NCBI RefSeq assembly: GCF_900108245.1
Contig: NZ_FNUY01000004.1
Span: 248,001 to 312,000 of the forward strand
DNA: 64,000 nucleotides
Reading direction: 5' to 3'
Source: Allobosea lathyri
Lineage (GTDB): Bacteria > Pseudomonadota > Alphaproteobacteria > Rhizobiales > Beijerinckiaceae
Part shown: in pieces, positions 43,610 through 52,215 of the stretch
Layout: the number at the start of each line of letters is the position of its first letter
How positions within the stretch are numbered: the first letter of the stretch is position 1
Program-made: the position numbers and the translations under genes
Notes under the pieces: model-generated
The model's input: the letters and a program-made list of their open reading frames with translations, nothing else
Told to the model about the DNA's origin: nothing
Databases searched by the model: none

Positions 43610-44806
43610 TCAGGCCGGCTCCGGCCTTTCGGGCGTGAACACATAGATCGCGGCCGAGACCAGCAGCAACCCGGCGAAAGCCCAATGCAGATTGGCAAAG
43701 GTCGCGGCGACATCGAACCCGGCCTGCCGCTGCGCCTCGATGAACCAGCCCGAACCGGACTGGACCAGCGCGGCGCCGGCGATGAACAGGAAATTGAGGC
43801 AGGTCATGCCGCGCCCGAGCAGATGCGTTGGGAAAAACACCCGCGCATGCGCCATCAGAATCGCATAGGTGAAGCCAACTGCGCCGATCAGCGAGAATAG
43901 CCCGATCGCAGGCGCCGCCGATGCCGATCCCACTGCCGCCAGCAGCGCGAAAGCCAGAGCGGTCGCTATCGTTCCCCACAGCACCAGCGGCTTGACCCGG
44001 CCGACGGCCTTTTCCAGCCCGCCATACATGAAGGCCCCGATGACCATGGCCAGCGCCATGGCGGTCGCTGCATGGCCGCTGGAAACCGCGTCGAAGCCGT
44101 GGACGCCGCTCATGAACGGCGCAATCCAGAGCCCCCGCACCGTCGCGACGATCGCGTAGCCGACCAGCGTGATCGGAGCGAGAAGCCAGAGCTGGCGCAG
44201 TGCGAGGATGCTGCGCAGGCCTTCGATCAGCCCCTCGGATTTGCCCGACGCCTGTTCGGCGCGCGGCGGGTCGCGCAGCAGCACGGCCGCGAGCACGGTT
44301 GCGACCACGAAAGCTCCCGCCATCGCCAGCATCGAAGACCGCCAGCCGTAATGCGCGGCGGCGATCGCAAGCGGCCCGGCCCCGACGAGATTGCCGATCG
44401 AGCCCAGGCCGATGAACACCGAGGTCAGGAAGGCGAAGCGCGCCGGAGCCTGCGTCCGCGCGAACAGAAACAGCGAGGCCATGAAGATCGGCGCGCAGCC
44501 CAGTCCGATCAGCGCCATCGCGATGGTGCCGACCATGGCATCGCCGGCGCTGGCGAAGAGCAGCGCTCCCGCCGAGCCGATCGCCATCGCGACCGCGACG
44601 GTGCGCCGCGGTCCGATCCGGTCCAGCGCCCAGCCGATCGGGAATTGCGCCAGCGCGAAGGCGATGAACCAGGCCGCGCCGAGAAAGCCGAGTTCGCGCG
44701 GCCCGATGCCGAGATCTTTCATCACCGGCGTGGCGATGACGCTCAGGAACGAGCGGTAGAAGATCGAAAGGACATAGGCCGGCAGCAGCGCCAGAAAGAC
44801 GATCAC
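43610..44806 (-). CDS. Major facilitator superfamily transporter
   Basis: A 398-residue MFS protein with about 12 membrane segments. The loop 2-3 signature is GWALDRIGPRRT, and FYRSFLSVIATPVMKDLGIG comes after the first segment. The central loop (RAEQASGKSEGLIEGLR) separates the two halves. Substrate not predictable; family neighbours include nitrate/nitrite-like and drug exporters. The leader upstream of its ATG holds a 17-bp tandem repeat. Confidence 0.88.
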   Translation of the reverse strand: MIVFLALLPAYVLSIFYRSFLSVIATPVMKDLGIGPRELGFLGAAWFIAFALAQFPIGWALDRIGPRRTVAVAMAIGSAGALLFASAGDAMVGTIAMALIGLGCAPIFMASLFLFARTQAPARFAFLTSVFIGLGSIGNLVGAGPLAIAAAHYGWRSSMLAMAGAFVVATVLAAVLLRDPPRAEQASGKSEGLIEGLRSILALRQLWLLAPITLVGYAIVATVRGLWIAPFMSGVHGFDAVSSGHAATAMALAMVIGAFMYGGLEKAVGRVKPLVLWGTIATALAFALLAAVGSASAAPAIGLFSLIGAVGFTYAILMAHARVFFPTHLLGRGMTCLNFLFIAGAALVQSGSGWFIEAQRQAGFDVAATFANLHWAFAGLLLVSAAIYVFTPERPEPA

Positions 44807-44824
44807 GGGGCGGAATTCATCGTC

Positions 44825-44875
44825 AAGGCGCTCACTTGGTCAAGCCGCTCACTGGGTCAAGCCGCTAACTTGCAG
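44825..44875. repeat. 17-bp tandem repeat between MFS and thiolase genes
   Basis: Units AAGGCGCTCACTTGGTC (44825-44841) and AAGCCGCTCACTGGGTC (44842-44858) are followed by a degenerate third copy (44859-44875). They lie between the thiolase stop and the MFS start, in the MFS leader on the minus strand. Confidence 0.75.
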
Positions 44876-44886
44876 GTCAGTGCTCG

Positions 44887-46056
44887 TCACTTGATCCGCT
44901 CGAGCACCGAGACGTAATTCGCGACAGCCGCGCCGCCCATGTTGAAGATGCCGCCCAGGCGGGCATCCTCTAGCTGCATGCCATCGGGCGCCTCGCCGAC
45001 CAGCTGCATGGCGCTGAGCACATGCATCGACACGCCGGTCGCGCCGATCGGATGGCCCTTGGCCTTCAGGCCGCCCGAGACGTTGACGGGCAGCTTGCCG
45101 TCCTTCTGGGTCCAACCTTCCTTGATCGCGCGCGCGCCGTCGCCTTCCTTGGTCAGGCCCATCGCCTCGTATTCGATCAGCTCGGCAATGGTGAAGCAGT
45201 CATGCGTCTCGACAAAGGAGAGGTCGTCCAGCGCGACCCCGGCCTGGGCCAGAGCCTGCTTCCAGGCGAGCGCCCCGCCCTCGAACTTCAGGATGTCGCG
45301 CCGCGACAGCGGCAGGAAATCCTGGACATGCGACATGCCGCGGAAGCCGACGGCCCGGCGCATGGTCAGAGCAGTCTCTTCATCGGCCAGCACGAGCGCG
45401 GCCGCTCCATCCGAGACCAGCGAGCAGTCAGTGCGCTTCAGCGGGCCGGCGACGTAAGGGTTCTTCTCGCTCTCCTCGCGGCAGAAGGCGAAGCCGAGGT
45501 CCTTGCGCATCTGCGCATAGGGGTTGGCGACGCCGTTCTTGTGGTTCTTCGCGGCGATCATGGCGAGCGCGTCGGACTGGTCGCCATGGCGCTGGAAATA
45601 GCTGGCGGCGATGCCGCCGAACACGCCTGCAAAACCGCCCTGGGTATCGCCCTCCTCCGGCAGATAGGACGCCTTGAGCAGGTTCTTGCCGATCTCGGGC
45701 CCCGGTGTCGTCGTCATCTGCTCGACGCCGACCACCAGCACGACCTTGGCGGCACCGGCCTTGATGGCGCGCACACCCTGATGCACCGCGGCCGAACCGG
45801 TGGCGCAGGCGTTCTCCACGCGTGTCGCCGGCTTGAAGCGCAGCGTCGGATCGGCCTGGAGGACAAGCGAAGCGGTGAAGTCCTGTGCCGAGAAACCGGC
45901 GTTGAAATGGCCGAGCACGATCTCGTCGACCTGGTCGGCGGTGATGCCGGCATCGATCAGCGCATCGGTTGCGACGCGAACGATCAGGCTCTCGATCGTC
46001 TCAGCGGAATGCTTGCCGAAGGGCGTGTGGGCCCAGCCAACGATTGCGGCGCTCAT
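44887..46056 (-). CDS. Thiolase / acetyl-CoA acetyltransferase family protein
   Basis: A 389-residue thiolase of the SCP2-like branch. The nucleophile Cys is C84 in ENACATGSAAVH, and the His-containing loop is SGGLKAKGHPIGATGVSMH. VETHDCFTIAELIEYEAMGL is typical of this branch, and the C-terminus has GGIFNMGGAAVANYVSVLER. GGGAG lies eight bases before ATG 46056. It either cleaves or condenses acyl-CoA thioesters; branch members are often annotated acetyl-CoA acetyltransferase without biochemical proof. Confidence 0.9.
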   Translation of the reverse strand: MSAAIVGWAHTPFGKHSAETIESLIVRVATDALIDAGITADQVDEIVLGHFNAGFSAQDFTASLVLQADPTLRFKPATRVENACATGSAAVHQGVRAIKAGAAKVVLVVGVEQMTTTPGPEIGKNLLKASYLPEEGDTQGGFAGVFGGIAASYFQRHGDQSDALAMIAAKNHKNGVANPYAQMRKDLGFAFCREESEKNPYVAGPLKRTDCSLVSDGAAALVLADEETALTMRRAVGFRGMSHVQDFLPLSRRDILKFEGGALAWKQALAQAGVALDDLSFVETHDCFTIAELIEYEAMGLTKEGDGARAIKEGWTQKDGKLPVNVSGGLKAKGHPIGATGVSMHVLSAMQLVGEAPDGMQLEDARLGGIFNMGGAAVANYVSVLERIK

Positions 46057-46200
46057 AGCCTGATCTCCCTATGATGTGCATATACACGTTATTTTTGCAC
46101 GCCGGCCGCCATGGGCAAGCCGGCATGTGCGCATTCCCGCTTTGCGTGGAAAGGCTGACGGAAACGACGCGTTGCCAGCATCACTATCCGTCCCGCCCCG

Positions 46201-47106
46201 TCATCGCAACGCCAGCATCAGCAGCAGCCCGACGCCGCCGACGATCAGTGCCATGCCGATCAGTTCGCGCCAACTCGTGCCCTCCGCGAAGATGCGCCGG
46301 GAGGCGATCTGGGCCAGCGGAACCTCGATCAGGGCAAGCGTGCGCACATTGGCGGCACTGGTCAGCGAAAAGCCGATGAACCAGCATTGCGAGGCGGCTG
46401 CACCAAGAAAACCGGCCGACAGCGAACGCCGCCAGTTGCGCAGGCTCGACATCAGCGCCGCCCGGTTGGCGACGAGCATGTAAACCGTGAGGACCAGCGT
46501 CTGCAGGGCGAGGCCGAAAGCCAGGATCGTCGTCGCCCGGATAAAGAACCCGCCATCCGGCAGCGCCTGGATCGCGCCGCGATAGCCAATGGCCGACAGC
46601 GCGAAGAACGCCCCGGCCCCGACACCGAGCACTGCGGGGCGCAGACCCGCCCGACTCAGCTTTTCGCCTGGCTTCCAGGAAACCAGCACGACACCGAAGG
46701 TCGCGATCGCGATCGCCGCGAACTTGCCCGGCGTCAGGGCATCGCCGAGCAGCAGCGCCCCGAAGATCGCGACCTGGACCGGCTCGGTCTTGGTATAGGC
46801 CGTGGTGACGGCAAAGGACCGTTCGCGCATCGCAGCCAGCATCAGCGCCGTCGCCGCGATCTGCGTCAGCGCGCCCGCCACCGTATAGCCGAACACGGTC
46901 AGATCGATGCTGGGCGGAAGCCGATCCGCGACGAGGCAGACCACGACGAGGAAGAGCACGGCAAAGGGCAGGCCGAACAGAAAACGCACCTGCGTCGCGC
47001 CGACCACACCGATCACATCCGTAAGCGAGCGCTGCGTCAGGTTGCGTGCAGTCTGCAGCAGCGACGCCAGAATCGTCGCAGGAATCCAGAGAAGAGTGAA
47101 ACTCAC
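46201..47106 (-). CDS. EamA/DMT family transporter
   Basis: A 301-residue protein with ten membrane segments in two EamA repeats. The first half has TILASLLQTARNLTQRSLTD and TTAYTKTEPVQVAIFGALLL. The second includes SLTSAANVRTLALIEVPLAQ and GMALIVGGVGLLLMLALR. I chose GTG 47106 because it puts the first residues directly before the first membrane helix; an ATG at 47184 would add a basic leader unlike the family. Probably exports a metabolite; substrate unknown. Confidence 0.85.
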   Translation of the reverse strand: MSFTLLWIPATILASLLQTARNLTQRSLTDVIGVVGATQVRFLFGLPFAVLFLVVVCLVADRLPPSIDLTVFGYTVAGALTQIAATALMLAAMRERSFAVTTAYTKTEPVQVAIFGALLLGDALTPGKFAAIAIATFGVVLVSWKPGEKLSRAGLRPAVLGVGAGAFFALSAIGYRGAIQALPDGGFFIRATTILAFGLALQTLVLTVYMLVANRAALMSSLRNWRRSLSAGFLGAAASQCWFIGFSLTSAANVRTLALIEVPLAQIASRRIFAEGTSWRELIGMALIVGGVGLLLMLALR

Positions 47107-47313
47107 GCGATGCGCCCCGCGGCAAACTGGCCGATGCCCGGCTTGTGAACCGTAGCCCATGAACTGTTGCCGACGACTAGGCAAATCGCTGCGCTAGGGG
47201 TAGGTATGCGTTAATGGGCGGGCGCAATGTGCTGGCCGTCTCGAAAATGCCGCACGCGTCGCGTTGAACCCTGCGCCTTCAAGATCCCGTCAAACAGGTT
47301 CAAGACCCGCCCG

Positions 47314-48900
47314 ATGATCGCATCCCGCTTCACCGCCGCCCTCGTCCTCGGCCTTGTTCTCGCCGGCTCGGCCTCCGCCGGCACCAGCCTCGTCATCGAT
47401 GCTTCGAGCGGCGATGTGCTGTCGAGCGAAAACCCGAGCCAAGCCTGGCATCCGGCCTCGACGACCAAGATGATGACGATCTATCTCGCGCTCAAGGCTG
47501 TGCGCGAGCGGCGCATCGGCCTGGAGACCGCGATTCCGGCATCTAAACGCGCCGCCAGCCAGCCGCGCGTGAAGGTCTATATCAAGGCCGGCCAGGAGAT
47601 CACGCTAGACAACGCGTTGCGCATCATGATGGTGAAGTCGGCCAACGACATCGCCTATGTCGTCGCGGAAGGCGTCGGCGGCGATGTCGAGACCTTTGTC
47701 GGCATGATGAACGCGGAAGCCCAACGGCTGGGCATGCGCGACACCCGTTTCGTCAACCCCAATGGTTGGCACCATCCCGACCAGCAGGTCAGCGCGCGCG
47801 ATCTCGCCATCCTGGCCATGGCGCTGATGCGGGAATTTCCGGATTATTCCGACTACTGGAACACCGAGGCCGTACAACTCGGCAAGCAGGTCCTGCACAA
47901 CACCAATGGTCTCGTCGGTCGTTATTCCGGCATCAGCGGCATGAAGACCGGCTTCGTCTGTGCTTCCGGCTTCAATGTGGTCGCGACCGCCACGCGCGGT
48001 GGACGCACGCTCATCGCCGTCGTGCTCGGCGCGCTGTCGGGCTCGGAACGCACAGTCAAGGCGGCGCAGCTGCTCGATGACGGCTTCAGCAAATGGGGTG
48101 GCACCGGCTACAATATCGCCACGCTGCCCTCGGGCAATGGCGGCCGCGCCTACAACATCTGCGATGATGTCCGTCACAAGGGTGGCGGTGTCGCGCTGGC
48201 CGATGACGCCGACAGCTCGGCACCCATCTCCGGGGCGTCGGCTCAGGGTATCGGCGGCAATGCGGAAGGCACGGGGGATCGCTTCATGGTCTCCGGGCCG
48301 CAAGCGCGCGTCGCCGGCGCGGTGACGACACGCACGCCGTCCGGCCGCGTCGTGCTGGGTCCACGTGCCCCGGTGACCCCCGTCGCGGTCGCCTTCGGAC
48401 GCACCCCGGGCTCGGCCTCGGCCCCTCTGGCCGCCAATGTCTCGAGCCGTCCCGACAGCCAAGTCGCGCGCGGCGCGGCACCGACGATCACGCCGGGCGC
48501 GCCGGTTGCAGCCGGCCTCGTGCGCGGCAGCTCGACGCGCACGGTCTCGGGCAACGGCTCGATCCCGGGAGCGACCAGCGCTTTCGCGCCCGCCGATGCA
48601 GGACAGCCCTCGTCCGACACGTCGGAAGCTGGCCCGATGCGCCTGCAGGGCGCGCTCAAGCCCGGCGCGGCGACACCGACAAGCCTTCGGCCCGGCGCGG
48701 CCGCCGGCATCAAGCCGGCCGCACGGCAGCCGGCCAAACCGCTCCTGGTGAAGCCCAAAGCCGAGCCCGCCAAGGCCGAACCCGCCAAGGCAAAGCCCAA
48801 GCCCGCGCAGGCCGCAGCCAAACCGGCCCAGGCCGCCGCCAAGCCGCAACCGGCGAAGCCGGCCGCAAAGACCAAGCCCGCGCCGAACGACGACGCCTGA
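47314..48900 (+). CDS. D-alanyl-D-alanine carboxypeptidase (PBP5/6-like)
   Basis: A 528-residue serine peptidase of family S11. The signal peptide ends about residue 24 (ASAG). The active-site motifs are S49-T-T-K52 (ASTTKMM), S109-A-N111 (KSANDIAY) and K211-T-G (GMKTGFVC). After the catalytic domain (to about residue 290) there is a long Gly/Ala/Pro/Thr-rich linker. The C-terminus is a Lys-Pro-Ala repeat region (PAKAEPAKAKPKPAQAAAKP). It trims peptidoglycan pentapeptides in the periplasm. The repetitive tail may span or bind the wall; its function is inferred. Confidence 0.94.
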   Translation: MIASRFTAALVLGLVLAGSASAGTSLVIDASSGDVLSSENPSQAWHPASTTKMMTIYLALKAVRERRIGLETAIPASKRAASQPRVKVYIKAGQEITLDNALRIMMVKSANDIAYVVAEGVGGDVETFVGMMNAEAQRLGMRDTRFVNPNGWHHPDQQVSARDLAILAMALMREFPDYSDYWNTEAVQLGKQVLHNTNGLVGRYSGISGMKTGFVCASGFNVVATATRGGRTLIAVVLGALSGSERTVKAAQLLDDGFSKWGGTGYNIATLPSGNGGRAYNICDDVRHKGGGVALADDADSSAPISGASAQGIGGNAEGTGDRFMVSGPQARVAGAVTTRTPSGRVVLGPRAPVTPVAVAFGRTPGSASAPLAANVSSRPDSQVARGAAPTITPGAPVAAGLVRGSSTRTVSGNGSIPGATSAFAPADAGQPSSDTSEAGPMRLQGALKPGAATPTSLRPGAAAGIKPAARQPAKPLLVKPKAEPAKAEPAKAKPKPAQAAAKPAQAAAKPQPAKPAAKTKPAPNDDA

Positions 48901-48910
48901 GCCCGATCTC

Positions 48911-49807
48911 TTGACCGGGGGCCGTGCCAGCGAGCGACAAGGCATGCTGCTGGCATTCGGCTCGGCAGCAGCCTACGGCACCAATATCGTCACCACGCAG
49001 ATCGCGAGCCAGGCCGGTTTGAGCGGCTCGCTGGTGGTGTTCTACCGGGTATTCCTCATGTTGGCGCTCGTCGGTGCCGGCGCCCTGCTCTGGCGGTTTT
49101 CCCTGGCAGTGCCGCGCACGGAGCGGCGAGCAGTTGCGCTGTTCGGCCTCGCCAGCGCTCTGGTTGGCCTGGCCTATCTCTCCTCGGTCGCCTATCTGCC
49201 GGTATCGGTCGCCGCGGTCGTCTTCTACACCTATCCGGTGCTCATCGTGCTGGCGGAGCCGCTGCTGACACCGGCGCCGTTCAGGCCGGACAGGCTCGCA
49301 GTGGCGCTCGTCGCCTTCATCGGTGTCGCCCTGGTCGTGGGCCCCGACCTGCACGGCCTCGATCCGCGCGGCCTTGTCCTGGCGCTGCTCGCCAGCGTGG
49401 CTGCCGCCGCACAATTCTTCACGGCCGCCGCCAGCCCCGGAACCCTCCTCCCCGCAAAACTGTTCTGGTCGCATCTGATCATCCTGCCGGTCGCTGCGAT
49501 GGTGCTGTCGCTGACCGGCGGCTTCCTTCCGCCGCAGGCGCTGGCATTGGCCCCTCTGGCGGTCGTGGTGACGATCGGCGGCTATCTGGTCGGCTTTCTC
49601 ACGCAGCTGATGGCGCTGGCCCGCGTCGCGCCCGGTCCGGCCGGCCTGGCCTTCTGCGCCGAACCGGTCTTTGCCGTGTCCATCGCCGCCATCGTGCTGG
49701 GTGAGCGGCTCGGCTCCCTCCAATATGCCGGCGGCGCCCTTGTCGTGGCGGCGCTGATGATTAATGTAATACTGGAACAAAAGCGGCGCGCACCCGTGCC
49801 CGCCTGA
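48911..49807 (+). CDS. EamA/DMT family transporter
   Basis: A 298-residue, ten-segment EamA transporter: GSAAAYGTNIVTTQIASQAG near the start, VAYLPVSVAAVVFYTYPVLI in the first repeat, and LAFCAEPVFAVSIAAIVLGE in the second. TTG 48911 opens the frame; ATG 48944 at MLLAFGSAAAYG with AAGG just upstream is the other candidate. It starts 10 bases after the carboxypeptidase gene and precedes the COG0523 GTPase. Confidence 0.88.
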   Translation: MTGGRASERQGMLLAFGSAAAYGTNIVTTQIASQAGLSGSLVVFYRVFLMLALVGAGALLWRFSLAVPRTERRAVALFGLASALVGLAYLSSVAYLPVSVAAVVFYTYPVLIVLAEPLLTPAPFRPDRLAVALVAFIGVALVVGPDLHGLDPRGLVLALLASVAAAAQFFTAAASPGTLLPAKLFWSHLIILPVAAMVLSLTGGFLPPQALALAPLAVVVTIGGYLVGFLTQLMALARVAPGPAGLAFCAEPVFAVSIAAIVLGERLGSLQYAGGALVVAALMINVILEQKRRAPVPA

Positions 49808-49827
49808 AGGCAAGAAGCGTCCACCCT

Positions 49828-50937
49828 ATGACCGGCCAGAGACCCAGCCCGATCCCGCTCACCCTCCTGACCGGCTTCCTCGGCGCCGGCAAGACGACAT
49901 TGCTCAACCGCCTGCTGAAGGACCCGGCGCTGACGGACACCGTCGTGATCGTCAACGAATTCGGCGAGATCGGCCTCGATCACCTCATGGTCGAGGGGGT
50001 CGAGGAGAACATGATCCTGCTGGAATCCGGCTGCCTCTGCTGCACGATCCGCGACGATCTCATCGTCACGCTGGAAGACCTGCTGCGCCGCCGCGACAAT
50101 GCCCGCATCGGCGCCTTCTCCCGCGTCGTGATCGAAACGACCGGCCTGGCCGATCCCGCCCCGATCCTCAACGTGTTGATCAACCACCCCTATCTCGCCA
50201 TGCGCTTCCGGCTGGACGGCGTCGTGACACTGGTCGACGCGGTCAACGGCATGGCGACGCTGGACGCGCATGAGGAAGCCCGCAGGCAGGTCGTCGCCGC
50301 CGACCGCCTCGTCCTGACCAAGGCCGATCTCGTATCCGGCCTCGGCACGCTGGCCCCCCTGCGGCAGAGGCTCGCCGAACTGAACCCCGGCGCCGCGCTG
50401 CTTGGACCAGCTGCCGCGGCGGGCTCCCTGCTGGGAGCGGGCCTCTATGATCTCGCGCAGCGCCCGGCCGAGCTCCGCCAATGGCTGGCGCGCGACACGC
50501 TGCCCGACGCCCGTCACGACCACCATCACGGCCATGACCATAACCATGGCGATCATCATCATGGCCACCATCACCACCATGATGTGAACCGCCATGACGA
50601 GAGCATCCGCGCCTTCGCGCTGACAGCCGATGCCGCAATTCCGCAAGCGAGTTTCGAGTTGTTCTGGACCCTGCTGCGCTCGGTACATGGGCCGAAACTG
50701 CTGCGGTTGAAGGGGCTGGTCCGCGTCGCCGAGCACCCGGAGCAGCCCCTGCTCGTCCATGCCGTGCAGCAGATCCTGCACCCCCCTGTCGTCCTCGACG
50801 CCTGGCCGGACGCGGACCAGCGTTCGCGCCTCGTCTTCATCGTCAAGGATATCGAGGAAACCCTGGTCCAACGGCTCTGGGCAGCATTTCTCGGGCAGAT
50901 TCCCGATCGCGCGACGGACGAAAGCCTGACCGCCTGA
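49828..50937 (+). CDS. CobW/COG0523 family GTPase with His-rich loop
   Basis: A 369-residue G3E GTPase. The P-loop is GFLGAGKTT (residues 16-24), Walker B VVIETTG, and guanine recognition TKAD. The metal-binding CxCC is in ESGCLCCTIRDD, and a His/Asp-rich stretch (about residues 230-255, HDHHHGHDHNHGDHHHGHHH) precedes the C-terminal CobW_C domain. These proteins are metallochaperones or metal-insertion GTPases, most often for zinc or cobalt. The His tract suggests zinc or nickel storage or binding. No zur box was recognised upstream. Confidence 0.93.
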   Translation: MTGQRPSPIPLTLLTGFLGAGKTTLLNRLLKDPALTDTVVIVNEFGEIGLDHLMVEGVEENMILLESGCLCCTIRDDLIVTLEDLLRRRDNARIGAFSRVVIETTGLADPAPILNVLINHPYLAMRFRLDGVVTLVDAVNGMATLDAHEEARRQVVAADRLVLTKADLVSGLGTLAPLRQRLAELNPGAALLGPAAAAGSLLGAGLYDLAQRPAELRQWLARDTLPDARHDHHHGHDHNHGDHHHGHHHHHDVNRHDESIRAFALTADAAIPQASFELFWTLLRSVHGPKLLRLKGLVRVAEHPEQPLLVHAVQQILHPPVVLDAWPDADQRSRLVFIVKDIEETLVQRLWAAFLGQIPDRATDESLTA

Positions 50938-51066
50938 ACGCTCGCAATGTCCCGGCTTGCCTGGCCCCGTTCTTGAACCCTGCACCCTGATCGATCGCAT
51001 TCGGCATCCGGGCTCGCCAATCTGGCACAGCCCCGCGCCAGATCGATCCAGCGAAGGCAGGATCAG

Positions 51067-52215
51067 ATGAACCAGATCATGGCTTTGAAGGGCGTCCCTT
51101 CCGGCGGCTTCGCGCCGGCGAGCCTGGATCTGACACGACACCGGCCCGATGCCCCCATCACCATCGAAATCCGTCCGCTCGCGGGTTGCGGCGACATCGC
51201 GCAGGTCTGGAGCCAGCTTGCCGCACGCGCGACCGAGCCGAATCCGTTCTTCGAGCCCGGCTTCGCCTTGGCCGCAGCCCAGCATCTCGTCGCCTTCCGG
51301 GACGTCACCGTCATTCTCGCCTGGCAAGGCCAGGCGACCGAACCCAACCGCAGGCTTGTCGGCCTGATCCCCTGTTTCCCGCGAAACCGCCTGTTCACAC
51401 CAGACGCCTTGATCGGTTTCGCCGATCGACGTGTCCTGAACGGCGCTCCGCTGCTCGACGCCCGTCAGGCCGGCGCGATCATCGAAACCGTCCTCGCGAT
51501 GCGCAGCGACCGGATGTTCGAAGGTCGCGGCTTGATCCTGCGCGCGATGAACCTCGAAAGCCCGCTGGTTGCCGAAGCCTTGCGCGCCGCGGAACGCCTG
51601 GGCCTGGCGGCGACCCTGCGCCCAGCGGCGCTTCCCCTGCTGCCGGATCGCCCGTCAGCCAGCGCCATCTCGGCATCCAGGCAAAACCTGGCGCGGCTGG
51701 GCAAGCTGACCTTGCTCGAACCGACAACCCAGGTCGGACTTCGCGACGCGGTCGAGGTGCTGCTGGCCATGGAGGCCTCCGGCCCACGCGCCCGTGCTGG
51801 AAGCGCGACCTTGCAGGACACCCGCGAGGTCGGTTTCCTGCGCGCCATGACACGCAGCCTTGCTCATGTGAAGCAGTGTCGCGTCAGCCTGCTGATGCTG
51901 GACGACCAACCCATAGCCGGAGCGATCGTACTCGGCCGAGCCCGGTCCGGCTGGCTTTACCTCACGGCCGAGGATGCCGCCCATGCAGCCTCGACCCCCA
52001 CGCGCGTCCTGCTCGCGATGATCAGCCAGAGCGCACCGTCGCGGCAGATTCTCCAACTGGAAGGCCTGCCCGGCCTCGGACCGGCAGCAGCGCGATACGG
52101 AGAATTGCATTTGACCCCGCGTCCGGCGCGGAAGCCCGCCGATATCGCCGCGCGGATGCGCAACGCATTTCGAAGCTCGATGTTCAGGCCTCGTCACGCA
52201 GCAGGCGGCGGATGA
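51067..52215 (+). CDS. BioF2-like/GNAT acetyltransferase-domain protein
   Basis: A 382-residue protein with the layout of BioF2-like (CelD/BcsL) acyltransferases. An N-terminal GNAT half has WSQLAARATEPNPFFEPGFA, and a second half has FLRAMTRSLAHVKQCRVSLL and PIAGAIVLGRARSGWLYLTA. Such proteins are linked to cell-surface polysaccharide modification, but no polysaccharide genes are nearby. The 3' end overlaps the convergent acyl-CoA synthetase by 32 bases. Confidence 0.8.
   Translation: MNQIMALKGVPSGGFAPASLDLTRHRPDAPITIEIRPLAGCGDIAQVWSQLAARATEPNPFFEPGFALAAAQHLVAFRDVTVILAWQGQATEPNRRLVGLIPCFPRNRLFTPDALIGFADRRVLNGAPLLDARQAGAIIETVLAMRSDRMFEGRGLILRAMNLESPLVAEALRAAERLGLAATLRPAALPLLPDRPSASAISASRQNLARLGKLTLLEPTTQVGLRDAVEVLLAMEASGPRARAGSATLQDTREVGFLRAMTRSLAHVKQCRVSLLMLDDQPIAGAIVLGRARSGWLYLTAEDAAHAASTPTRVLLAMISQSAPSRQILQLEGLPGLGPAAARYGELHLTPRPARKPADIAARMRNAFRSSMFRPRHAAGGG

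Noticed and set aside
50521-50583. Run of CAT/CAC/GAC codons that looks like a simple-sequence repeat
   Set aside because: It encodes the His-rich loop of the COG0523 GTPase, a known family feature, rather than a non-coding repeat.
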